This document shows positions 34,191 through 45,212 of a DNA stretch of 64,000 nt, piece after piece. How positions within the stretch are numbered: the first letter of the stretch is position 1; the number at the start of each line of letters is the position of its first letter. The stretch is from Buxus sempervirens (Eukaryota; Streptophyta; Magnoliopsida; Buxales; Buxaceae), in assembly GCA_947561395.2 (NCBI GenBank), contig OX387187.1:37305829-37369828 (forward strand), read 5' to 3'. The notes under the pieces were generated by a model. The model had not been told where the DNA came from. It saw only the letters and a list, made by a program, of their open reading frames with translations, and did no database searches. Both the position numbers and the translations under genes were made by a program.

Positions 34191-36004
34191 CTGTTGGTCT
34201 TAGTTTTATGTATGCGATCCTTGTTATTGTCGTTGATGTTATGTGATTGTCATGTTTTAATTTACTTGTGTCTTTTCTTCGCTTCTCTTCTCTTCCTGTT
34301 TGTGCACTGCACATCATATAGATCCCATTTACAGCATACACAGCAAAAAACATTAACGTGTAACCCACCAAAGTAAATGATCCGTGAGCCCCACATCACT
34401 ATGTTTTTCTGTTTGTGTTTAATTTCCATGGTTTAGGTATGTGTTGGATTCATCTATGTGAATTAACATAGAACTTATTGGTCTTCAGTGTATGTAAGTT
34501 TGTGTGAAGGTATTTGTGTGTGTGTTCTTTTTTTAATTTTAGATCTTAACAAGTAATCCAAGGGATGTATTCTTCAAAAGGTATTTAAGATTTGCCAATA
34601 TGTTAAGCATTGTGATGTTTATTATTGATTCCAAGTTAAGGATGCATGATTATTTAAATCATTCCCTTTGGGAGTATTTGGTTTGATTCTAAGTTACGGA
34701 TTATTTATTGATACCTTTTGGTGCTCACTTGACTAATTAAGGAGGCCATGAATGGTAATGATAAAGATGAGCTTACCCATTTTCTCTGGAATGTAAAAGA
34801 CACTTCAAGGAAGGTTTTTTAGTAAATAAACAAATGAATATAAAATCAAAAGATATAAATGGCAAAATTATAAAATTTGTAACATTAAATATGAAAGGAA
34901 TCAATGACACCACAAAGAATAATGTCATATATCTTTTTGCCTAATATGTAATAACCATAATATATGTATATTACAACTCAAGATTGCAATATCATTCTTT
35001 CTAGTTCCCCTCAATTTTGATCTTCTTTTGTTGGTGAACCATTTGCAAATCATCAGATTGTTACATGTGCCTTTTTGAAGCGCTCACTTCTTCAGTAGCA
35101 ATTCATACCAAATATTAATTTGTTAACAAAAATGATAATAAAAAAACAGAAATTTTGAAAAAACAGAAAATGATTTCTTAAGGAGAGCCATACTTAAAGG
35201 AATGATTTTAAGGGTTACTTAATTTCCTCCTATTTTTTTTAACAAATAGCGCACTGATCAAAACTGCAACTAAAAAAAGGCTACATGAAACAGATGCTTT
35301 CCAACCATCCAGATCGATCTCTCAAGCGTTTTTTTGAATACCTAAAATACTCTTCTCTAGATTATTGAATTACAAAAGTACTATTTTCATTTGTTAATTT
35401 TTACATTTATGCTTTTTCTTTTGTTACAAAAGTACTAATAAGACTTAGGTGTTATGAGTCTAATATCATCCTAAATAATGATTTAAACCTCAATTATACG
35501 TATCTAAAATATTTTGAATTAATTTAACCATAATTATAGTTATTTATAGTTATTCCAGTAATAAATATCTAATTACTAAGAGATTATTTGATAATGTAGT
35601 GTAAGATTTTGATTTTGCTTAGAGATTTATTCTTGAAATTGTCATTATTCATATCATAATACTTCTTCTTTAATACTTATCTAAATGTATTTTAATTTAA
35701 AAGAATTTTCACTTATATTTAAATATTAAATTTGGAAATAACCTTTTTTTTTAAGTTCTAGTCGTGAATGTGTGAAAAACTTATGGAATTAGATATTAGA
35801 TAAACCTTAATTATATTATACTTATCTAAAAGAATTTTAGTTAAATAATATAAACCTAAATTAATAATAAAAATGATTTCATGTATTTACACACAATATA
35901 CAATTTCAAAATTATCTATTCTTATCCAAATGAATTTTATTTAAAAAATAAAGGAAAAGACAATGACTAGGAAAATTAATCAATTAATCATATAATTATT
36001 TTTA
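34191..36004. other. AT-rich spacer, copy B
   Basis: Counterpart of roughly 4006-5700. No gene. Small indels relative to copy A. Confidence 0.6.
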
Positions 36005-36436
36005 GGTTAAATTACACTTACCTCCCTTGAGGTATGGTATAATTATACTTACTTCCCTTGAGGTTTCTGAAATAACACTTTCCTCCCTTGAGATTTGTGT
36101 ATGAGTCAAAATAACACTCTTTCATTGAAGTTTCCATCAAAACAGTAGTGATAGTTAGTAAAATAATTTGAACTGGACAAGATTACCCCCATTTAAGTTA
36201 AATGATAGTTATGTCTTAGGCCATTAAAATTTTTGTTCTCATCTTTATTAAGGGGTAATCTTGTCCAGTTTAAATTATTTTACTAACTATCACTACTGTT
36301 TTGATGGAAACTTCAATGAAAGGGTGTTATTTTGATCCATACACAAATCTCAAGGGGGGAAAGTGTTATTTCAGAAACCTCAAGGGAGGTAAGTGTAATT
36401 ATAGCATACCTCAAGGGAGGTAAGTGTAATTTACCC
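36005..36436. mobile_element. Mutator-type MITE, near-perfect palindrome (432 bp)
   Basis: Ends GGTTAAATTACACTTACC and GGTAAGTGTAATTTACCC are inverted, and the inversion extends through most of the element. A 9 bp target duplication TTATTTTTA is at 35996-36004 and 36437-36445, the size typical of Mutator-like elements. The matching place in copy A is empty, so insertion came after the duplication. No coding capacity. Confidence 0.9.
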
Positions 36437-36445
36437 TTATTTTTA

Positions 36446-37990
36446 TTATGATGATAAATCTATTAATTAGAAGGAATTGGAACATGTTTTTAGTAGATAA
36501 GGATATAAATAGGATATATGTTATTAAAAAAATATATACATAAGAAAAAATAAGTTCAAAATATGTTTTTAATTATAATTTTAAAAATACGTTAACTAAG
36601 ATTAGAAAATAAAAACATATAGAAAAAAAAGGAAACATAAAGATGTAGGAACCCAGAATATAAGTTAAAAATCAGAATCTCTATTTGGCTCATTATCCCA
36701 CCATTCTAAGTAATCGATTTCTTTAATAATAATATGCCATCCAAAGAGTTTGAATTGAAATAAAACACAAAAAATTGGTTTAAATGTGCAACTTTCATCC
36801 AATATGTCTAATAGTTAGTTACATGTCAGAGTTTAAGTAGAACATCCAATCAAATAAAAAGAAAAATCTTAGAAACCAATAAGCACATGCAGGGATAGGA
36901 AATTATGCAAATCAATGTGACATATATAATGGACAAAAATAATCCGGAGGATCTTCTTTTGACATGTAAAACAGACAAATATGGAAAACACAAGATTCAT
37001 GAACAAATATCTATTGCAATCTAATTGAAATGTAACTAGTAGCAATAAACAAATATTTTATGGAAGACAAGCTAATCGGAAATTAGAAAAAGAAAAAAAA
37101 AAACACACTCATTCAGGCCACGTTAGGAAATTTTGGGTTTCACTGAATGAAATTATTAATTGATGGAAAGTAATGAACTCATCCGGTTGATCTTCTAGGC
37201 TCTATTAGATTGGAGTCATGATAAGTCTTCTTTGTAATGAATTGTGACGTTTAAGAGAGCATGTGTTCTGATACTTATCTCAACTTTGAAAGGAGATAAC
37301 AGTTGGAAGAAGACAGGGATGGTATAATGTATGGTAGTGAATGGTTGTGAAAGTGGTTTAAAAAGCAGAGAAAATATAGAGAAGATGAGTGATATTTTAG
37401 GAAAGCAAAAATGGACAAACACTTGGGCTTCATGCTTTTTATAGTAGTAAAGATTGTTCTTTTCCTCCTTTATCTTTTCTCTTTTATTTTATCTCAACAC
37501 CATTTCTCGCATAGGCAATGAGGATAAAAATATTGTGAGCAATTTCAACAAAGTTATAGCTTTTTCTAATCATGTCATACAATACAAGAGAGAAAATTTT
37601 CTGGTTTTCTTGACTATTGATTTTTATGTTAAATCCTGTATTGACCATATTAACCTTATCAAATTTATTTTCACATGTGATTTTGTTTCTCATGAACTAT
37701 GATTCACACTTGTCAAGTTCCAATTCCTACCCTCGAATTCTTTTCAAATGATCGTCTTTAATTATTACTGAAACTTTCAATTCTAGTCCTCTAATTTCAG
37801 TTCCACAAAGGCCTTACACATATGGTCACGGGGCTCCCCCTAAACACTACATTCTAATTGACAGGGCCATTTCAGGGGCCCAAAGCTATTGTCTATCTGG
37901 ACCATACCCTTGCCCAAGGCCATCCCATTTGCAGGTGCTAGAGGTCTTAGTGTAGATGGAATCCTCTATCCAATTTCCTCTTTTACTCTG
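36446..37990. other. AT-rich spacer, copy B, continued
   Basis: Counterpart of roughly 5706-7168. A ~100 bp segment near 36635-36735 is not in copy A. No gene. Confidence 0.55.
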
Positions 37991-38210
37991 GTCCGTCACT
38001 AATCAAATCCTGTCATGTGGCATGCTTTGGTAATCGGGTCTTTGCAATATTACCTATCGAAGAATGCTATATGACATGTTTTGATTGATAGTAGTTTTCG
38101 ATCCGTCACTAATCAAATCCTGTCATGTGGCATGTGTTGGTAGTCAGGTCTTTGCAATATTGCCTCTCAAAGAATGCTATATGATATGTTTTGATTGATA
38201 GTAGATCATG
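37991..38210. repeat. Two tandem copies of the 110 bp repeat
   Basis: Units at 37991 and 38101, equivalent to the four units at 7169-7608. Confidence 0.8.
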
Positions 38211-38292
38211 AAACAAATATATTATGCAGTAATTGATACTAACGGAAGAAACTCATAAGTAAATGAACAACATGATCACACCAAGCAATCAA

Positions 38293-38823
38293 TTAAAACA
38301 TTGTAGTTATAGCTAGAGGTATAGCAGTCAACTGGGAGAACTCTTGATCATCCTTCTCTATTGGACATACAGGGCCTCCCTCCTTGAATCCATCTTCACA
38401 AGTCGAAGACGCGTCCAATGCAGCACTGACTTTGATGTTAGCTGTCGGGTAGTCCTTGGCCTTGAAGGCGTTGATGGCCTCTTTCATGGTAGGGACTACG
38501 TTTGAATAAAGACTCAAGCAATCCTGTAAGTGTGTCTTAATAGATGGCTCCAAAGTGGTGTTCTTCAAAAGGTCTGTAATATGAGAAATTATGGTGTTTC
38601 CCTTGGAAATGACTAAGTCCATGGAGATGAGACCAAGTCCTTGAAGGTCTGCAGTTTGGCTCCTTGGATCAGCTCGTAGAGATGTCACGCAGAAGTTGTA
38701 ACTTAGTTGCGGGTCGCCCTGCGATGCTTTCTTGCATGTTTCCTCAACGATATCGGCAATAACCAGCGCGCCATGAAAGGAGAGGAGAAGAAAGAAAGAG
38801 AAGAACAAGAACAAAGACCTCAT
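38293..38823 (-). CDS. Secreted invertase/pectin methylesterase inhibitor-domain protein, 176 aa
   Basis: Copy B partner of 7692-8222. ATG at 38823; signal peptide MRSLFLFFSFFLLLSFHG; cysteines EETC, YNFC, LQDC and SSTC plus VC near the end. About 15 of 176 residues differ from copy A, spread over the domain, with no frame damage. The open frame extends upstream to 39048 but, as in copy A, the signal peptide defines the start. Confidence 0.85.
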   Translation of the reverse strand: MRSLFLFFSFFLLLSFHGALVIADIVEETCKKASQGDPQLSYNFCVTSLRADPRSQTADLQGLGLISMDLVISKGNTIISHITDLLKNTTLEPSIKTHLQDCLSLYSNVVPTMKEAINAFKAKDYPTANIKVSAALDASSTCEDGFKEGGPVCPIEKDDQEFSQLTAIPLAITTMF

Positions 38824-40037
38824 TTTTTTGTTGCTTTTGAAAAAGTTTGGTTCTTCCTCTGGCATTCTCAACAGGCTGGGATTTATTGTCTGTTTGAAGT
38901 GATAAGCATGGAAAGTATTAAAATGAATACTATTTTGGGATTTTTCTTTCCTTTTCTCTGGGGTATGGGCTTCATGCCATATTCCATTGGCAGTTATTGT
39001 TTTAAGGTTTTGTGTGAGTATTCTCCCCATAAATCTGAGTTGATTCACAGATATATATGGTAGTAATTTATACTATATATAACGCGAGGAGCCTCCTTGG
39101 GAATCGTGCCAGCCATAATGTGCGCCCTCCTTAAAAAACACTATCGCATCATTCCTAAGATTCATTTATAAAGAGGGTATAATAGTCATAATTGTCTTAA
39201 TTCATTTAAAACTTAAGCACTTAAACTGTTCCTCCATTGTCTTTCTACATACGTGAAGTAATATACATCCACCTTGCTAGTATATAGAATACTAATGGAC
39301 CAGCATGTTCTTCCTAAATAAAGAACAAAAAAAAAAGGAAGATAAAATTAGGTCAAAAGGGAAGAAGAAGAGGAAGACGAGACCCATTTTGCTTAATGAG
39401 TCTTTAGATATGAAGCCCAATAGAGTGTTGAGCATGAGCTGCAATTATTTGCCTAAGCTTTTGTCCAATTTGGTTTTTGCTGTGGATCCCTTCAATTGAT
39501 TGTAAACAATAGTTAGAAATTTGTAGGTGCCTTGTGATTTAGGGTGCAAATCACCAACATCTTAAAATGGTTTGAATGAGATTGATCTGACCCACCCTCA
39601 CAAAGAGGGTGTGGAGAGTTACAGTTAAGAACAAAAAAAAAAAAAAAAATTTAAAGTAAGCTTTAAAATTAAGGAATTCAAAAATTAAATAAGAAATGAA
39701 AATTGACTACTTAATTCACAATAGAAAAAAGAAATATTATTTAATTTAACATAATACATAACAAGTTGTGTAAGTTGAGAATTGAAAGAATGAACAAATG
39801 CGCACAATTAATTAGTTTTTTTATTTTTCTTTATTTATTCTAGCATTGTTTGGACCTCAACTTGTGAGGGACCCAACATATCAAAACTTAATGGGGGCTA
39901 TCTGACCTGAGCCGGGCCCAACCATACTAAAGCCCTGGATGTGCGGTGGCCCATGCAAAGAAAGGCTTTTTAGTCCAACAAAACCTAACCTAAGGCATAT
40001 TACTCATTACTCAAAAAAATATTTGAACCCAGAATTG
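38824..40037. other. Spacer, copy B, with an extra ~165 bp segment
   Basis: About 39122-39285 is missing from copy A (which reads GTGCTAGTATATAG straight through). Part of it (TATAATAGTCATAATTGTC) resembles sequence near 59773, beside the third U2 gene, so it may be a small mobile repeat. No gene. Confidence 0.5.
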
Positions 40038-40188
40038 GTGGGGTGCGCCAGGAGCAAGCTACTGCGGCGGGCCCTCCCCCAAGAAAAATTAATTTAATAT
40101 CATGTGGGCCGATGGCCCACGTATCAGATATTAAACTGATAAGAACAGATACTACACTTGATCTTAGCCAAAAGGCCGAGAAAGGTAT
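40038..40188 (-). pseudogene. U2 snRNA pseudogene, 45 nt deleted, promoter USE lost
   Basis: The 5' half, including the GUAGUA branch-site sequence and Sm site, is identical in layout to 9319-9514, but a 45 nt deletion removes most of the 3' stem-loops (the sequence jumps from CGCCAGG to AGCAAGC in plus orientation). Upstream, a 39 bp deletion removes the USE: the plus strand reads AACGACAAGTTGG where copy A has AAGCGATGTGGGATT. The TATA box remains. Without USE and 3' domain it is unlikely to give functional U2. Confidence 0.9.
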
Positions 40189-40783
40189 GCTTTGTTACGC
40201 ATACTCGATCGTGTTTTATATTCATCTTTGACCGCTTTGTTTCTTGCTTAAACGACAAGTTGGAATCTTTAGAGGATGGGATGATCACGGATTGGAATAT
40301 TAGACCCGGAACATCTGATCCAGATATGGACCGAAATTGGCCGGTCTGGTGAACCATGATTATGATTTTTATTTTCTTGAAAATATTACGTTAGATTAAT
40401 AAGTTCGGAGAAATATATATAAGATATTCTTCCAGTATAAATGAAATCGTAATGAATAAGCGTTTGTTGCGGAAAGATTTAAAAAGTTATCTTTACATTT
40501 ACCAGAAAATGTCGTTTTTTACATAGATTGTATTGAAAGAGTAGTTTTATTTTTTGATTGAATATCTCTATTAACTACTTAGATCTTAACTCTCTTATCA
40601 TTATTAGTTTTTAGACAGTCTATTATACTATACGCATGGTTAGAAAAAATGGGGAGAAATCAGAACCGAAATATATATATATATATATATAGATTTGGAT
40701 TTTTTCAAAAATTAAGAAACCTTTATATAGCTGCAATGTAATTTCCAAAGTTTCAATGGATGATTTGTATGTTAAACCCATGA
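40189..40783. other. Flank of U2 pseudogene
   Basis: Counterpart of 9515-10139, with an AT dinucleotide run at about 40671-40692. No gene. Confidence 0.5.
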
Positions 40784-41420
40784 TGGGGTTGCTTAACGGG
40801 CCAACCTAGCATGGCACAGGCACATTTAGCCCGTGCTTGGCGGGCCGTGGGCTGGGCACGGCACGACTCACCTAGGAGATGGGCCGTGCATGGCCCGTAA
40901 CCCAATACCCCTAGCATGGCCCAGCCCGTGGCAAGGTTAAGGCTGGGCCATGGCACGCAGGCAAGCGGGCCACCCACGGCCCACATAATAAATGAATTAA
41001 AAAATTCAGAAAAATAGAAAAAAGGAAAAATAAATAAAAATATAAAAATTCTAAAAAATATATATTTATTATTCACATACATTTTTTACATATATTGGAA
41101 TAGAATTTTCCCCAAAATTGTAAATAAGGTAAAAGAACGTAAAAAAGCTTAAAAAAACCCAATTCTTTTTAATACAAGCCCATGGGCCGGTACGATATGG
41201 CACACTTAAAGAGTGCCATGTCGCCCGCATGCTTCGCGGGCCATGGCCCACCGGCCCATCATGCCTGGCAAGCTGTGCCTTGACGGGCCTAGTGCCCAGT
41301 ACCCTAGGCACGACATGGCTCGCTGATAGGTGCTAAGCCGTGCCATGCCGGACCGTGCCAAGCACAAGCACGCTTTAAGCGTGTTGGGCTGTGCCGGCAT
41401 CGGCACGATAAACAACCCTA
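40784..41420. mobile_element. Non-autonomous hAT-like element, copy B
   Basis: Same element and position as 10140-10781, with GC-rich inverted ends (TGGGGTTGCTTAACGGGCC / CACGATAAACAACCCTA). Confidence 0.6.
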
Positions 41421-42240
41421 CCATGGTTCTCCATGTTAGTTTCAAAAAAATTTTGTTGAAATTTTGTTGGCACACCACTAGTGTCACTACGTTTTTGTGT
41501 CATCAAACCAAAAAGCTTTGAAAAATCTTAAATAAAATTAAATGAAGTCCAAAAATTATTCAAAACAAAAGAGCAACATTTTTAAGAAAAACATATATGT
41601 ATATAACGTAAACTAATGCACATCTTAATATGTTTCTATATATTTCCTTTTCTTATTTGCCTTTACTTGTTAAATTATTTGACTTTCAAAAAAGTTAAAA
41701 AAAGTTAACAAAAATTATAAATTTTTATTGCTTGAACTTTTTTAAAGGTTGGTTTAGTAAAAATAAATTTTTTTTTAAGTTTTTAATATGCACTTCCTTG
41801 TATTTTGACTATCTGAGAATCATAAAATTATAAATAAATTAAAAGTACATCTAAAAGGTTCTTAAAATAATTAAAATTTCAAATTTAAATGTATAAAAAT
41901 TAAAATTATGAAGAAAGAAAGTCATCCCAGGTTGTAACAACTTGAATCCCCAATTCTCTCTCTCTCTCTCTCTCCCTCCCTCTCTCTTTTTTCTTTTAAC
42001 AGACCCCCTCCCATAACTTCTTTCTTCACCCCCTCTTTGTTTTTCTGTTTTTGTGGAGCATAGAACAACTCCAGTGTGTACACCTCCTACCTCCCTCTCC
42101 CTCTACCTTTCCTTTCTCTCTCTCTAAGTTGCAATCAAGAGAGAGGCAGATGGAGAGGGAGGGAGGAGGTAAAATTTTGTCAGCCCTTGCTGACAAAACC
42201 GGGAGGGAGAGATCTGACCTAGATCAGAACTTAAGAAGGC
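41421..42240. other. AT-rich spacer and CT-rich LINE leader, copy B
   Basis: Counterpart of 10782-11639, with a (TC)n tract at about 41957-41976. Confidence 0.5.
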
Positions 42241-44609
42241 TTTTTAGTATTGTGGACCAATAAGGTCATGTTAAATATTGTTCATTCTTCTGAATGGTTT
42301 ATTTTGTCTCAGATCTCCTTTAAAGGTAGGACGTGGCATATCCTCTTTATCCATGCAAGCTATCATATAGAGACCCAAAGTCACCAATGTGAGATGTATA
42401 GAGACCATGTGCTCAAGTTTCTTTACACCTTGGTTGCTACTAGGCGATTTCAATGCAATGTTATCCCATAGGGATAAGAGAGGTGGAGCACCATTAACTC
42501 GATGACAGGTGGACAACTTCGATAGTTTAATCCAGAACTGAAATCTCAGTGAATTATGCATGAAAGGTCCACAGTTTACGTGGAATAATGGTTAGCAGAG
42601 TTTTAATCGTATTTCAGAAAAAAATTGATAGTGGTTTTGCTTCTATTGACTTTTTCAATCTGTTTCTTAACCCAATTCTTTATTCTCAGCCTATTATTTG
42701 TGTCATGAAAACAAAGGGAGAAGGAGGCCTTTTAGATTTGAAGCATTTTGGTTACAGGAGGAGTCTTGTGAAGATTTAGTTGCTTCTTCATGGGCAAAAA
42801 CTTTAGAAGGAATGTCATTGTCTGCCAAACTAAATGTCCTGGCGATTGACCTCAAAAGGTGGAACCGGAACACTATCGGTAACATTCATAAAAAACTAGA
42901 ACAAATTAAATTTGAACTATCATTTGTTCAGGAATTACTGTCTTTTTCTCAGAATGATAATCTTTTGATGAGGGAGAGCTGTCTACAAAAAGAGTATGAT
43001 AAGTTGCTAACTCAGCAGGAACTCCTTTGGTACCAAAAATCAAGAGTAAAGTGGCTTCAATGGGGCGACAGGAATTAATATTGCATTTTTCCACAAGACC
43101 ACTTTAATCAGAAGGTAGAAGAATTTCATTTATTCTCTCAAAACTGTTGAGAACATGGAAATTGAAGATAAAGATGAATTGGCTTTGCACGTGGTATCCC
43201 ACTTTGAAAATTTATGCAAAGCCCAGCAGCAGTGGACCAATCTGGAGTCGCAGAATTTATTGATGAAACAAGTGTCTCAAATGCAAAATCAGCTTATTTG
43301 TCAGGTACCTTCTTCTCATGACATTTGGTTAGTAGTAAAGGAAATGCCTCCCTATAAATTTCCGGGTCCAGATGGTTTCCCTGTAATCTTTTATCAAAAA
43401 TGCTGGAATACCGTAGGACCGGATGTTTGTGCTTCAATCCAGGAATTCTTTAGAACGGGTCATATGTGTTGAACACCATTCCTACTAAAAGCTTAAGCTT
43501 ATAGTAGAGGTGAACTTTATGTATTTAATATATTCCTTAACACTCCCCCTCACGTGTGGGCCGGACTCAAACCCATTTTTAGGGAGGCCCTACACGTGGA
43601 ATAATTTTTTTCTCAACGGGTGGAGTGGAGGTTTGAACCCAGGACCTGGCGTTTGCCTAAGGCTCTGATACCATGTTGAACACCATTCCTACTAAAAGCT
43701 TAAGCTGATAGTAGAGGTGAACTTTATGTATTTAATATATTCCTTAACACTCCCCCTCACGTGTGGGCCGGACTCAAACCCATTTTTAGGGAGGCCCTAC
43801 ACGTGGAATATTTTTTTTTCTCAACGGGTGGAGTGAAGGTTTGAACCCAAGACCTGGAGTTTGCCTAAGGCTTTGATACCATATAGAACACCGTTCCTGC
43901 TAAAAGCTTAAGCTTATAGTAGAGGTGAACTTTATGTATTTAATATATTCCTTAACAATATGCCCCAAAATTTTAACCATACACATATAGCATTGATTCC
44001 AAAGATTGAAAATCCTGGGATGCTATCTCATTATCGACCAATAAGTCTTTGCGATTTTGTTTTTAAAATCATTTCAAGACTTTTGGTAATTAAAAAGACT
44101 AAGGTCTGTTCTTCCGCACCTCATTTCACCTGTCCAAGCAGCCTTTGTCCCTAATAGAAATATAAGAGATAATGTTCTAATCCACCATGAGGTGCCATGC
44201 TTTTAATAAGAAAAAAGTGAACAGGAACCACTCAAGAAGTGAATCTGCTAGGAATAAGGGCATGTTTGCTCTTAAGATCGACTTTGCAAAGGCTTACGAT
44301 AAAGTTAACTGGAATTTCTTAAGAGCTATTCTACTAATTCATGGACTTCAGGAACAAACAGTGAACCTGATCATGGCTTGTGTCCAATTTGTCTCTTATA
44401 GCATCATGTTAAATGATTCACCTGTTGGAAATTTCAAAGCTCAGAGAGACCTCAGACAAGGAGATCCACTATCTCCCTACTTGTTCATTTTGTGCCAATA
44501 GATGCTCTCTGTAGCGATTAATAGACTAGAACCGGAAGGCAGATTTAAAGGCATTAAGATCAAACGTGGGAGCATTTCTTTATCCCATCTTATGTTTGCT
44601 AATGATATT
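42241..44609 (+). mobile_element. LINE ORF2 fragment, copy B
   Basis: Endonuclease tail, then RT motifs (FPGPDGFP at about 43361, KIDFAKAYDKVNW at about 44274, LRQGDPLSPYLF at about 44453), cut off at the FADD motif, which reads FAND here. Interrupted by the TRIM at 43467-43957. Stops and shifts in several places differ from copy A. Confidence 0.8.
43467..43957 (-). mobile_element. TRIM/SMART-type LTR element with three LTRs and two internal parts
   Basis: Three 76 bp LTRs (43467-43542, 43674-43749, 43882-43957) alternate with two internal parts of 131-132 bp. On the minus strand each LTR runs TGTTAAGG...GTTCAACA. It is followed with no gap by TGGTATCAGAGCC, the primer-binding site complementary to initiator tRNA-Met, and each internal part ends in a GTGAGGGGGAG polypurine tract. 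The array has a 5 bp target duplication ATATG (43462-43466 and 43958-43962); copy A shows the empty site GGTCATATGGCCC near 12820. No coding capacity, so it must move with enzymes of other elements. Confidence 0.92.
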
Positions 44610-45212
44610 TTCTGTTTTCAAACTCTTTAAGTTACATTTCTTATTTATGGATCCACAAAGGTTAATTTGTTTATATTTTGCTACTAATTATTACTATCAA
44701 GCTCATTCCATTTATATCTTGTAGCATCCCAGTTAAGCAATTTTGAGAGTACTTGTCTATGCAAATTAACCCACCAAAATTGTCTTCACCATGCTCGTGT
44801 TAAGAATTAGTGAGCCCAAAAGCTTAATTTTATAGGTAGTCTTGTAGGGGCTCAAGATACGATCACAACTACTTCGCATTACAAGAGGCACAAACAAAAG
44901 AGTAACAAACACTACATGGTACACAATCCTTAAATATATATATATAGAAACATCCAAACATATGCCAAGGTTTACCAACCTTGGGAGTCGAATATTAGAC
45001 CTTCTCATGCTTTGATATCATACTAATCAAAGATTCCAACATACTCGAAGATCAGCAAATCCACGATCATATCACAAGCACACAACGACCAGAACATTGC
45101 AGGAACTTGTTCAAGAGAAACTAACTTATATATAAAACCAGTAGTGTATCACGACAGATACATGACCATTTTATCTCCTCCTTTAGCCATTAAAATGAGA
45201 TGGAAACAATCT
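44610..45212. other. Unassigned sequence between copy B and the kinase relic
   Basis: No gene recognised. A TTTGATATCATACTAATC segment near 45012 is reminiscent of a reversed tRNA-Met primer site of another small LTR element, but no LTR pair was found. Confidence 0.35.

Larger units (their letters stand above)
32384..44609. repeat. Segmental duplication, copy B (12.2 kb)
   Basis: Partner of 1957-13448 in the same orientation. Differences specific to this copy: triplicated promoter segment (32762-33597), loss or absence of the 3308-4005 block, MITE at 36005, only two 110 bp repeats, an extra segment at 39120-39285, two deletions in U2, and a TRIM insertion at 43467. Confidence 0.9.

Noticed and set aside
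43543-43673. RNA polymerase III B-box in the TRIM internal part (GGGTTCAAACC on the minus strand)
   Set aside because: The match is partial, with no A-box at suitable distance, so a tRNA or SINE origin is not supported.
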